DNA of 9,438 nt from an uncultured bacterium. GTDB taxonomy: Bacteria > Patescibacteriota > Patescibacteriia > UBA1558 > GWA2-36-10. The position numbers were made by a program, and so were the translations under genes. The DNA is taken from contig CAIRBL010000025.1 in assembly GCA_903876815.1 (NCBI GenBank), forward strand, positions 1 to 9,438. The letters are read 5' to 3'. Positions 1-6,359 of the stretch are shown here, in pieces. The notes under the pieces were generated by a model. That model searched no databases, was not told where the DNA came from, and was given only the letters and a program-made list of their open reading frames with translations. Each line of letters starts with the position of its first letter. Positions within the stretch are counted from its first letter, which is position 1.

Positions 1-209
1 AAAAAGGTTTTTTAGAAGTAGGGGGTAAGGTCATTGAACTTTTACCTAATGCTACTTTTAAAGTTTTATTGGAAAATGACCAAGAAATATTAGCTCATCT
101 GTCTGGTAAAATGAGAATGTTCAAAATTCGTATTTTACCAGGTGATCAAGTAACGGTAGAAATGAGTCCGTACGACTTGAGTAAAGGAAGAATTATTTTT
201 AGAAAATAA
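1..209 (+). CDS. infA: Translation initiation factor IF-1 (5' partial)
   Basis: The reading frame is open from base 3 to a TAA at 207-209 and gives 68 residues; the start codon lies before the window. IF-1 binds the 30S A site and helps IF-2 and IF-3 select the initiator tRNA. The visible protein is a single S1-like OB fold. It matches the family over nearly its whole length: an ELLPNATFKVLLEN strand pair, HLSGKMRM in the middle, IRILPGDQVTVEMSPYDL, and the hallmark end SKGRIIFRK. By alignment with the usual 72-residue form, only about three to five N-terminal residues are missing. The stop is 4 nt before rpmJ, the common infA-rpmJ arrangement. Identification is secure; the 5' boundary cannot be set. 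Confidence 0.95.
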   Translation, partial: KGFLEVGGKVIELLPNATFKVLLENDQEILAHLSGKMRMFKIRILPGDQVTVEMSPYDLSKGRIIFRK

Positions 210-213
210 ACAA

Positions 214-327
214 ATGAAAGTAAGAGCTTCAGTCAAAAAAATGTGTAAAGATTGCAAAATCATTCGTCGTGAAAATCGAGTGATTTGTGTTTGTAAAAAC
301 CCTAAACATAAACAAAGACAGGGTTAA
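214..327 (+). CDS. rpmJ: 50S ribosomal protein L36 (bL36), zinc-ribbon form
   Basis: This 37-codon gene starts at ATG 214 and ends with TAA 325-327. It opens MKVRASVKKMC and closes NPKHKQRQG, the signature ends of bL36. L36 is a small 50S protein that binds 23S rRNA. The four zinc ligands of the classical C+ form are present: Cys11 and Cys14 (CKDC), Cys27 and His32. An additional cysteine at residue 25 is not one of the usual ligands. The gene lies 4 nt after infA and 30 nt before rpsM. No Shine-Dalgarno sequence is visible, since the bases before the ATG are AAATAAACAA. Translation could be coupled to infA through the short gap, which is an inference. Confidence 0.96.
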   Translation: MKVRASVKKMCKDCKIIRRENRVICVCKNPKHKQRQG

Positions 328-357
328 TTTTAATTATTGAAATTAAATTCAAAAAGT

Positions 358-747
358 ATGGCAAGAATTTCCGGAGTCAACATTCCTAATGATAAAAGAG
401 CAGAAATCTCTTTGACTTATATTTATGGTATTGGTTTGACCACTTCACAGAAGATTTTGCGTGAATTAAAAATCAATAAAGACACCAGAATCAAAGATTT
501 ATCAGATGAAGATGTAAATAGACTTAGACAAAGAATCGAAAAAGATTTGAAAGTAGAAGGCGAATTACGTCGTGATAAAATAGCAAACATCAAACGTTTG
601 AAAGAAATCAAATGTCACCGTGGCACTCGTCATGCTAAGGGTTTGCCAGTCAGAGGTCAAAGAACCAAAACTAATTCTCGTACAGTGAGAGGTAACAAGA
701 GAATTACTATGGGTAGTGGCCGTGCTAAAGCTGCACAAAAGACTTAA
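358..747 (+). CDS. rpsM: 30S ribosomal protein S13 (uS13)
   Basis: S13 sits in the 30S head, forms a bridge to the 50S subunit and contacts the A- and P-site tRNAs with its C-terminal tail. I chose ATG 358 because the protein then begins MARISGVNIPNDKR, the canonical S13 N-terminus. An in-frame TTG at 337 would add seven unrelated residues. The 129-residue product shows TYIYGIGLTTSQKIL (about 20-34) and the conserved CHRGTRHAKGLPVRGQRTKTN stretch (86-106). A basic tail follows (107-129). The tail runs a little longer and is less lysine-clustered than in many bacterial S13 proteins, whose usual length is about 118-126. There is no Shine-Dalgarno site upstream. It lies 24 nt before rpsK, as expected in the alpha operon. 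Confidence 0.96.
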   Translation: MARISGVNIPNDKRAEISLTYIYGIGLTTSQKILRELKINKDTRIKDLSDEDVNRLRQRIEKDLKVEGELRRDKIANIKRLKEIKCHRGTRHAKGLPVRGQRTKTNSRTVRGNKRITMGSGRAKAAQKT

Positions 748-771
748 TTTTATTTAAACTAATCTAATAGG

Positions 772-1155
772 ATGAAAAAGATTGTCAAAAAAAAGAAAAT
801 CAAAAAGAAAGTAAGCCGTGGTCAGGCCCATATTCAAGCTACCTACAACAATACCATCGTCACTTTAACTGACGCTACTGGCAATGTTTTGGCTTGGTCT
901 TCAGCTGGCTTAAATGGTTTTAAAGGACCAAAAAAAGCTACTCCTTATGCTGCTGGCATTATTGTCAAAAATGCAGCTGATCGCGCCAAAGAATACGGTT
1001 TGCAAGAAGTTGATGTCTTTATCAAAGGCGTTGGCGCTGGTCGTGAAGGTGCTATTCGTGCTTTGCATGCCAATGGTTTAGCTGTTGCTTCTATCAAAGA
1101 TTTGACACCAATTCCTCATAATGGCTGTCGTCCTAAGAAAACCAGAAGAGTTTAA
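772..1155 (+). CDS. rpsK: 30S ribosomal protein S11 (uS11)
   Basis: S11 lies on the 30S platform next to the decoding region and the 3' end of 16S rRNA. The 127-residue product has a lysine-dense N-terminus (MKKIVKKKKIKKK) that should reach into rRNA. The core follows: ATYNNTIVTLTDATGNVLAWSSAG (about 23-46), then NGFKGPKKATPYAAG (48-62). The canonical end is DLTPIPHNGCRPKKTRRV. Length matches the family, usually 127-130. Start ATG 772 is preceded by AGG at 769-771, but this touches the start codon and is too close to act as a Shine-Dalgarno element. The gene is 24 nt after rpsM and 26 nt before rpsD. Confidence 0.97.
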   Translation: MKKIVKKKKIKKKVSRGQAHIQATYNNTIVTLTDATGNVLAWSSAGLNGFKGPKKATPYAAGIIVKNAADRAKEYGLQEVDVFIKGVGAGREGAIRALHANGLAVASIKDLTPIPHNGCRPKKTRRV

Positions 1156-1181
1156 TTATAATAATCAATTTTGAATAGTAT

Positions 1182-1796
1182 ATGGGTAGAAATCTACAAG
1201 CAAAACATAGAGCTAGTCGCCGTTTCGGTGAAAATGTAGCTGACACAGTCAAATCTCCATTGGACAAGAGATCTTATCCAGTGGGCGTTCATGGTCCAAA
1301 AAAGGCTTTTGCTAAAACTTCTGAATACGGTCGTCAACTTATGGCAAAACAGAAAGCCAAAGCTATCTATGGTATGTTGGAAAAACAGTTTCATTTGACC
1401 TTTGAAAAAGCTCACCAAATGTCTGGTGATGTTAGTCAAAATATGTTGACATTACTAGAAACTCGTTTAGACAATGTGATTTTTAGATCAGGACTTGCCA
1501 CTACTCATCGTTTAGCTAGACAATTAGTCAATCATGGTCATTTTATGGTAGACGGTGTCAAAACTGACATTCCTTCTTATCGCGTCAAACCTGGCCAAGT
1601 GATTAAAGTCAAAGAAAATAAACTAAAAAAAGGTTATTGGTTGGCTTTAGCTGAAAAATTAGACAAAATTGAAGCTGCTGGTTGGTTGGCTTTGGATAAA
1701 AAAAATATGACTATTACTGTCAATAGTTTGCCAAGTGCTGAAGATTTACCACAAAATATTCAAACAAACTTAATCGTCGAGTTCTACTCACGTTAA
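1182..1796 (+). CDS. rpsD: 30S ribosomal protein S4 (uS4), zinc-free form
   Basis: S4 is a primary 16S rRNA-binding protein that nucleates 30S assembly; in some bacteria it also represses its own operon. The 204-residue length is typical. Conserved blocks are EYGRQLMAKQKAKAIYGMLEKQF (about 48-70) and the S4 RNA-binding domain from RLDNVIFRSGLATT through QLVNHGHFMVDG (about 95-125). The product ends in LIVEFYSR. The N-terminal region MGRNLQAKHRASRRFGENV has no cysteines, so the zinc-binding site of C+ S4 proteins is absent. The start is an ATG without a Shine-Dalgarno site. Whether this S4 regulates the operon cannot be told from sequence; I saw no obvious pseudoknot-type leader in the window. 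Confidence 0.97.
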   Translation: MGRNLQAKHRASRRFGENVADTVKSPLDKRSYPVGVHGPKKAFAKTSEYGRQLMAKQKAKAIYGMLEKQFHLTFEKAHQMSGDVSQNMLTLLETRLDNVIFRSGLATTHRLARQLVNHGHFMVDGVKTDIPSYRVKPGQVIKVKENKLKKGYWLALAEKLDKIEAAGWLALDKKNMTITVNSLPSAEDLPQNIQTNLIVEFYSR

Positions 1797-1814
1797 AAAA
1801 ATAATAAAAAAATT

Positions 1815-2582
1815 ATGGCAAATCAAATTCCATTACCTGATAAAATCACGGTGCATGATAAAAAGGATAATAACTACCAAGTTGTTATTGAGCCTTTTTA
1901 TCCTGGCTTTGGCGTAACTATCGCCAATGCTTTACGCAGAGTTTTATTGTCTTCACTTCCAGGTGGAGCAGTCACATCTTTTAAAATTGATGGTGTTCAG
2001 CATGAATTTGACACAATTGATGGTATCAAAGAAGATGTGGTAGAAATAATGTTGAATTTGAAAAAATTAAGAGTCCATGTTTTTGCTGATGAGCCAGTCA
2101 AACTTTCTTTATCTGTTAAAGGTGAAAAGATAGTAACCGCCAAAGATATTAGTAAAAATTCAGACGTAGAAATAGTGAGCCCAGAATTAGTTATTGCCAC
2201 CTTGACTGAAAAAACAAGTAAGTTAGACATGGAAATTACTGTAGAAAAAGGTTTGGGCTACGAAACAGTAGAACAAAGAGAAAAACAAAAGTTGGAAATT
2301 GGTACTATTGCTATTGATTCTTCTTTTTCACCAGTTTTGAATGTCGGTTACAATATTGAAAATGTTCGTGTTGGTAAAATGACCAACTATGAAAAAGTAG
2401 TTTTTAATATTTTAACTGACGGCACAATTGACGCAGAAGAGGCTATCAAATCAGCTGCTACTATCTTGAAAGAACATTTTGATATCTGGTCCAACGTAGA
2501 AAATGTTCAAAATACAGAGACCGCTGAAGATGAAAATGATGATGAAGAAGATGAGGATGAGGTAGAAGAGGACGAAGAATAA
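1815..2582 (+). CDS. rpoA: RNA polymerase subunit alpha lacking the C-terminal domain
   Basis: Alpha dimerises and scaffolds beta and beta' during RNA polymerase assembly. The N-terminal domain is well conserved: GFGVTIANALRRVLLSSLPGGAV (31-53), IDGVQHEFDTIDGIKEDVVEIMLNLKKL (58-85) and VGYNIENVRVGKMTNYEKVVFNILTDGTI (177-205), ending near residue 230. Bacterial alpha usually continues through a linker to a DNA-binding alpha-CTD, about 310-330 residues in all. This protein stops at 255. After residue 230 there is only an acidic low-complexity tail, with 16 of residues 238-255 being Asp or Glu. rplQ begins 21 nt later, so no displaced alpha-CTD can fit there. Assembly function should be retained. 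Contacts with UP elements or with activators that use the alpha-CTD should be lost unless another protein supplies that domain, which is an inference. Confidence 0.95.
   Translation: MANQIPLPDKITVHDKKDNNYQVVIEPFYPGFGVTIANALRRVLLSSLPGGAVTSFKIDGVQHEFDTIDGIKEDVVEIMLNLKKLRVHVFADEPVKLSLSVKGEKIVTAKDISKNSDVEIVSPELVIATLTEKTSKLDMEITVEKGLGYETVEQREKQKLEIGTIAIDSSFSPVLNVGYNIENVRVGKMTNYEKVVFNILTDGTIDAEEAIKSAATILKEHFDIWSNVENVQNTETAEDENDDEEDEDEVEEDEE
2520..2580 (+). repeat. Low-complexity GAN-codon tract coding the acidic RpoA tail
   Basis: The last 20 or so codons of rpoA are a purine-rich run dominated by GAT, GAA, GAG and GAC. They encode 17 acidic residues in the final 21 (235-255). The codons are mixed rather than a perfect tandem repeat. 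This may be selection for acidic composition or an old, decayed repeat. Such tracts can vary in length between strains by slippage, which is an inference. It includes GAGG words that resemble Shine-Dalgarno cores but lie too far (more than 30 nt) from the rplQ start. Confidence 0.7.
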
Positions 2583-2603
2583 GAAATAATTTTTTTAAAT
2601 ACC

Positions 2604-2954
2604 ATGAGACACAGAAGTATCAAAAAAACCCTAGATAGAGCCAAAGCTCCACGTCAAGCTATGTTAGAAAATTTAGCCACGTCTTTGGTTTTGTATGAAA
2701 AAATTGAGACCACAGAAGCTAAGGCTAAAACTGTCAAGCCAATCATTGAAAAAATGATTACTAGAGCCAAGGTTAAATCTGTTCACAATAAACAGCAGTT
2801 ATCTAGATTTGTGCCGGATAAAAAAGCCGTACAAAAATTGTTAGATGTTTTAGGACCACGTTACAAAGAAAGAAATGGTGGCTATACTAGAATTATCAAA
2901 ATGGCACCACGTCAAGGTGACGGTGCTCATATGGCTCAAATTGAATTAGTTTAA
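2604..2954 (+). CDS. rplQ: 50S ribosomal protein L17 (bL17)
   Basis: L17 is a bacteria-specific 50S protein near the exit-tunnel side. The 116-residue product begins with the hallmark MRHRSIKKTLDRAKAPRQAML and continues NLATSLVLYEKIETTEAKAKTVKPIIEKMITRAK. It ends LGPRYKERNGGYTRIIKM followed by GDGAHMAQIELV. These match bL17 through its full core at the compact end of the family's range, with no C-terminal extension. The ATG follows an AT-rich spacer with a run of seven T (2590-2596) and no Shine-Dalgarno sequence. The rpoA-rplQ order is near-universal in bacteria and supports the call. Confidence 0.97.
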   Translation: MRHRSIKKTLDRAKAPRQAMLENLATSLVLYEKIETTEAKAKTVKPIIEKMITRAKVKSVHNKQQLSRFVPDKKAVQKLLDVLGPRYKERNGGYTRIIKMAPRQGDGAHMAQIELV

Positions 2955-2967
2955 TATTTAGCTTTAT

Positions 2968-3315
2968 ATGGAAAGAAAATTACATAAAATTGATGCCACA
3001 GATTTAGTAGCTGGACGCTTAGCTTCCAAGATTGCTTTTTTGTTGCAAGGTAAAAACAAGGTTGATTACCAAGCTCATATTGATGGCGGAGATTCAGTTG
3101 AGATTGAAAATGTCGGTAAAATGAAATTTACTGGCAAAAAATTAGCCGATAAAGTTTATTATCGTACTACTGAATATCCAGGTGGTATTCGTACTACAAA
3201 ATTAAGCGATTTGATGGACAAAAAGCCAAGTGAAGCTTTACGTAGAATGGTTTACAATATGTTACCAGACAATAAACTACGTCCAAAAATGATCAAAAGA
3301 TTAATTATCAAGTAA
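2968..3315 (+). CDS. rplM: 50S ribosomal protein L13 (uL13), compact form
   Basis: L13 is an early-assembling 50S protein that binds domain II of 23S rRNA. Recognisable blocks are HKIDATDLVAGRLASKIAFLLQGK (6-29), YQAHIDGGDSVEIENVGKMKFTGKK (34-58), DKVYYRTTEYPGGIRTT (61-77), KKPSEALRRMVYNMLP (85-100) and RPKMIKRLIIK at the end. The product is 115 residues, against about 140-150 in most bacteria. The usual N-terminal segment of some 13 residues and the C-terminal segment of some 15-17 residues are both missing. The ends are genuine: rplQ stops 13 nt upstream and rpsI starts 4 nt downstream, so no longer frame fits. All core blocks are intact, which argues for a reduced but functional protein. 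Confidence 0.95.
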   Translation: MERKLHKIDATDLVAGRLASKIAFLLQGKNKVDYQAHIDGGDSVEIENVGKMKFTGKKLADKVYYRTTEYPGGIRTTKLSDLMDKKPSEALRRMVYNMLPDNKLRPKMIKRLIIK

Positions 3316-3319
3316 AACC

Positions 3320-3733
3320 ATGAATACAGATAAAGTAAACAAAGACTATACCCCAGCTGTTGGTCGTCGTAAGACTGCCATTGCTAGAGTTCGTATTTTA
3401 AATCAAACTGCTAAAGGCATTGAAATTACTATTAATGGTAAAGATTATAAACAATATTTACCTTATTTCGAATGGCAAGAAGCTATTGTGCAACCTTTAA
3501 AAGTAGCTGGTCGTCAAAACATTGCTATCTCTGTGAGAGTTTTGGGTGGCGGACAACGTGGTCAAGCTGAAAGTATTCGTCATGGTATTGCTAGAGCTTT
3601 ACTAAAAACAGATGAAACTTTACGTCCAAATTTCAAAGCCGAAGGTTTATTGACTCGTGATTCACGTAAGAAGGAAAGAAAGAAACCTGGTTTGAAAAAA
3701 GCTCGTCGAGCACCACAGTGGAGCAAACGTTAA
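3320..3733 (+). CDS. rpsI: 30S ribosomal protein S9 (uS9)
   Basis: S9 lies in the 30S head, and its C-terminal arginine reaches the P-site tRNA. The 137-residue product carries AVGRRKTAIARVRI (13-26), GGGQRGQAESIRHGIARAL (76-94) and LLTRDSRKKERKKPG (110-124). It ends KKARRAPQWSKR, with the terminal SKR that is nearly invariant in S9. The start ATG is 4 nt after the rplM stop and has no Shine-Dalgarno sequence (AAAACC precedes it). rplM and rpsI form a conserved pair. Here they follow rplQ directly and are the last genes before a hairpin terminator, so they close the ribosomal-protein operon. Confidence 0.97.
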   Translation: MNTDKVNKDYTPAVGRRKTAIARVRILNQTAKGIEITINGKDYKQYLPYFEWQEAIVQPLKVAGRQNIAISVRVLGGGQRGQAESIRHGIARALLKTDETLRPNFKAEGLLTRDSRKKERKKPGLKKARRAPQWSKR

Positions 3734-3751
3734 AATTATATTTATATTATT

Positions 3752-3785
3752 TAAACCCCAAAGGTCAGCCCTTGGGGTTTATTCG
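3752..3785 (+). terminator. Rho-independent terminator after rpsI
   Basis: A 10-bp perfect stem pairs TAAACCCCAA (3752-3761) with TTGGGGTTTA (3772-3781). It continues after one A-C mismatch into a 2-bp GG/CC extension with a TCAG loop (3765-3768). This is the only strong GC hairpin noticed in the AT-rich spacers. The T tract is short (TTTATT), so efficiency is uncertain. It sits 18 nt after the rpsI stop, where an operon end is expected. The opposite strand could also form a usable terminator because the flank is AT-rich. Confidence 0.75.
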
Positions 3786-3802
3786 CTAATTTATCAGGCT
3801 TT

Positions 3803-3811
3803 TGCTATAAT
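3803..3811 (+). promoter_or_regulatory. TG-extended -10 promoter for the glycan operon
   Basis: TG at 3803-3804, one base, then a perfect TATAAT at 3806-3811 form an extended -10 element. No convincing -35 is present 16-18 nt upstream (3783-3788 is TCGCTA), which is common when the TGn motif is present. If the hexamer occupies -12 to -7, +1 falls at 3818, the A of the flippase ATG. The position just after a terminator and before a new set of genes supports a true promoter. This is predicted, not measured. Confidence 0.7.
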
Positions 3812-3817
3812 TAAATC

Positions 3818-5254
3818 ATGTTGAATAGTCAAAAAGTTACTGCAAATTCATCGTTTTTTCTATTTGCTTTGGTTCTCCAAAAAATTCTTTCTTTTGTTTA
3901 TTTTACTATTTTAGCACGTACTTTAGGCCCTGGTTTAACTGGTCGTTATTTTCTGGCTATTTCTTTTGCTACTATGTTTTCAGTTTTGATGGATTTGGGT
4001 TTGTCACCAGTTTTGACTAGAGAAGTTGCACGCGACAGTCAGGATACCAAAATATTTTTCAGACAGGTTTTTTCTCTCAAATTATTTTTTACTTTGTTTA
4101 GCATTATTATTTTATTGTTGCTCAATTTTTTTGTATTTAACAATGATCCGGTTCAGCCATTGGTTTATTTGGCTACTTTGATTGTGGCGCTTGATAGTTT
4201 TACTTTGTTATTTTACGCTTTTATTCGTGGTCAACAAAATTTAAAATTTGAAGCTATTGGCACAATTATTTTTCAGCTGATTGTAATGTTATTTGGTTTA
4301 GTGGTCTTAGCTTTTAGTCAGAGTTTATTTTTGGTTGTTGGTGTTTTGTTTTTAGCTAGCTTATTTAATTTTATTTTTTCTGGTTTGATTTTGAATTTTA
4401 AATTTCAAGCTAAAATAAGTTTGTTGTGGCAAAAAGATTTGGTTTATAAAATATTTTTATTGACTTGGCCATTTGCCATGTCAGCTATTTTTGCCAAGGT
4501 TTATGCTTATATTGATACTTTTTTACTCAAAATGTTTTTGGGTGATATAGAGGTTGGTTTTTATAGCGTGGCTTATAAAATCACTTTTGCTTGGCAATTT
4601 ATTCCATTGGGGATTGTGGCTGCTTTATATCCAGCTTTTGCACACTTTTTTAAAAATAATCCTAGTGAATTAGCTAAAATTTTTAATAAGAGCTTTCTTT
4701 ATTTAGGTCTTTTAGCTTTACCGATTTTATCTGGTATTATTGTTTTGTCTCCAGAAATTATTTTGCAAGTGTATCGGTCAGATTTTTTTGGTGCTATTTT
4801 GCCCTTACAAATTTTGATTGCTTCTTTAGCCTTTTTGTTTATTAATTTTGTTTTATCAAATTTACTCAACGCTGCAAATTGTCAAAAAATAAACACTCGT
4901 AACTTAGGCTTAACGATGATTTTTAATGTAGTGTTAAATTTAATCTTGATTCCTGCTCTTGGCGTTTGGGGGGCGGCTTTGACATCTTCTCTCAGTACGC
5001 TGATTTTATTTACCTTAAACTTATATGCCAGTTCTAAAATAGTTAAATTGTCCAAAGAAAATATACGTAATTTATTTTTAGGATTTTTAGCTAGTTGTTT
5101 GATGGCACTTTTAGTCTTGTATTTAAAAGTTATTATTTGGTGGCCCTTAACTATTTTAGTTGGTGCTTTATTTTATGTAATATTTTTATTTGTTTTTAGA
5201 GTTATCAGTACCAAAGATTTTATTTTTTGGAAAACGGCTATATTTAAAAAATAA
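3818..5254 (+). CDS. Wzx/RfbX-type lipid-linked oligosaccharide flippase (MOP superfamily)
   Basis: This is a 478-residue integral membrane protein with about 14 hydrophobic segments, estimated by eye at 12-33, 41-63, 86-107, 113-136, 145-166, 169-193, 209-231, 250-275, 292-312, 325-350, 362-380, 382-404, 417-439 and 441-462. Family features include the N-terminal ILARTLGPGLTGRY, the MDLGLSPVLTREVARD block (58-73) and the later LNLILIPALGVWGAALTSS (373-391). All are typical of polysaccharide-biosynthesis flippases. Such proteins move undecaprenyl-linked oligosaccharides from the inner to the outer face of the membrane. The ATG lies at or within a base or two of the predicted transcription start, so the mRNA may be leaderless. 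Four glycosyltransferase genes follow closely, which supports a surface-glycan role. A lipid II flippase (MurJ) is less likely given this context, and the substrate is unknown. Confidence 0.9.
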   Translation: MLNSQKVTANSSFFLFALVLQKILSFVYFTILARTLGPGLTGRYFLAISFATMFSVLMDLGLSPVLTREVARDSQDTKIFFRQVFSLKLFFTLFSIIILLLLNFFVFNNDPVQPLVYLATLIVALDSFTLLFYAFIRGQQNLKFEAIGTIIFQLIVMLFGLVVLAFSQSLFLVVGVLFLASLFNFIFSGLILNFKFQAKISLLWQKDLVYKIFLLTWPFAMSAIFAKVYAYIDTFLLKMFLGDIEVGFYSVAYKITFAWQFIPLGIVAALYPAFAHFFKNNPSELAKIFNKSFLYLGLLALPILSGIIVLSPEIILQVYRSDFFGAILPLQILIASLAFLFINFVLSNLLNAANCQKINTRNLGLTMIFNVVLNLILIPALGVWGAALTSSLSTLILFTLNLYASSKIVKLSKENIRNLFLGFLASCLMALLVLYLKVIIWWPLTILVGALFYVIFLFVFRVISTKDFIFWKTAIFKK

Positions 5255-5258
5255 ATTG

Positions 5259-6356
5259 ATGAAAAAAACTTTATTGTTAACAAAAGAATATTTTCCTTTT
5301 TTCGGTGGCGTGGCTAATTATTGCTATAGCTTATTTAAATATTTTGATCAAAAAGATTATTTAGTTATTTGTGATCATCCGCAAGTCAAAACTGCAGATA
5401 ATGTTCTTCATTTAGCTTTAGAAAATAAATACATTTGGCCAAGTTGGTTTTTTTCATTTTGGAAAATTAAAAAAATTATTCAACAACAAAAAATAGAAAT
5501 TATTTTTACACCGAATATTTTACCTTTAGGTAGCATAGCTTATTTTTTACATAAATTTTTGCACATACCTTATATTCTTTCTTTGCATGGTTTGGATATC
5601 AATTTAGCTTTAGCTAGTAAAAAAAATTTTACTTATAAAGTTTTGAAACAAGCTCAAAGTATTTTAGTCAACAGTCAGGCTACGGCCAAAATTTTAAATT
5701 GTTTTCCAGACTTAAAGGATAAGATAATAGTTTTGTATCCTAGTCTAACTTTGGATTTTGCTCATTTTGATGAAAATAGACTAGAAACACTAAGAGCAAG
5801 TTTAAAATTGGATAAGCAAACAAAAATTTTTTTAAGCGTTGGCAGATTGAGTCCACGCAAAGGGCACGATTTGGTTTTGGAGGCGCTGGCTCATTTAGAA
5901 ATTGATGATTGGCATTATTTGATAGTTGGCTCAGGTTCAGAAAAAGAATATTTGGAGCAATTAATAGCTAAATTGAATTTGACCAATAAAGTAAGCATAT
6001 TATCTGCAGTAGAAAATGTAGATTTGATTTATTATTATAAATTAGCTAATATTTTTCTATTACCACAAAAACAGCTACTCAGTGATCTAGAGGGTTTTGG
6101 TATGGTATTTTTAGAAGCGGCCTCTGCTGCTTTACCTATTATTGCTGGTAATAATGGTGGTGTTTTGGAAATTTTATCTCACAAAGAAAATGCTTTATTG
6201 GTGAATAATTTAGCTGAATTAGAAATAGCCATTAAAACTTTAGTTGAGGATAAAAGTCTCAGAGAGCAATTATCTATAGCAGCGCAAAAAAGAAGTCAGT
6301 ATTTTAGCTCAGCACAAACTCAAAGTGAAAAATTAAAAAAGTTATTATCAATTTAG
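5259..6356 (+). CDS. GT-B glycosyltransferase, GT4-like
   Basis: The 365-residue protein starts at ATG 5259, 4 nt after the flippase stop. A TTG at 5190 in the same frame would overlap the flippase by 65 nt and add 23 unrelated residues. From the ATG the protein opens MKKTLLLTKEYFPFFGGVANY, the standard first strand and glycine loop of GT4 enzymes. Further marks are SLHGLD (108-113), SVGRLSPRKGHDL (193-205) with the donor-phosphate-binding Arg and Lys, and the EX7E motif EGFGMVFLE (278-286). AGNNGGVLEIL follows that motif. GT4 enzymes are retaining transferases that use nucleotide sugars; the protein is predicted to be cytoplasmic, working on a lipid-linked acceptor at the membrane. Donor and linkage cannot be read from sequence. 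It ends in TAG, the only non-TAA stop in the window. Confidence 0.9.
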   Translation: MKKTLLLTKEYFPFFGGVANYCYSLFKYFDQKDYLVICDHPQVKTADNVLHLALENKYIWPSWFFSFWKIKKIIQQQKIEIIFTPNILPLGSIAYFLHKFLHIPYILSLHGLDINLALASKKNFTYKVLKQAQSILVNSQATAKILNCFPDLKDKIIVLYPSLTLDFAHFDENRLETLRASLKLDKQTKIFLSVGRLSPRKGHDLVLEALAHLEIDDWHYLIVGSGSEKEYLEQLIAKLNLTNKVSILSAVENVDLIYYYKLANIFLLPQKQLLSDLEGFGMVFLEAASAALPIIAGNNGGVLEILSHKENALLVNNLAELEIAIKTLVEDKSLREQLSIAAQKRSQYFSSAQTQSEKLKKLLSI

Positions 6357-6359
6357 TTT

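Noticed and set aside
337..357. TTG start extending S13 by seven residues
   Set aside because: The ATG at 358 gives the canonical MARISGVNIP N-terminus; the seven added residues match no S13 feature.
1157..1162. Perfect TATAAT between rpsK and rpsD as an internal promoter
   Set aside because: It has no TG extension and no TTGACA-like -35 at the right distance, and the spacer is nearly all A/T, so a chance match is likely.
1194..1439. Antisense open frame opposite rpsD (and similar ones opposite rpsM, rpoA and the TuaH-like gene)
   Set aside because: These are short, lie entirely inside strongly conserved genes, and their translations show no recognisable domain.
2553..2571. GAGG words at the end of rpoA as a ribosome binding site for rplQ
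   Set aside because: They lie more than 30 nt before the rplQ ATG and are explained by the Asp/Glu codon run.
2590..2596. Run of seven T between rpoA and rplQ as a terminator tract
   Set aside because: No GC-rich hairpin precedes it, so it is more likely an AT-rich spacer.
5190..5258. TTG start extending the GT4-like enzyme by 23 residues
   Set aside because: It would overlap the flippase by 65 nt, and the ATG at 5259 starts exactly at the first strand of the GT4 fold.
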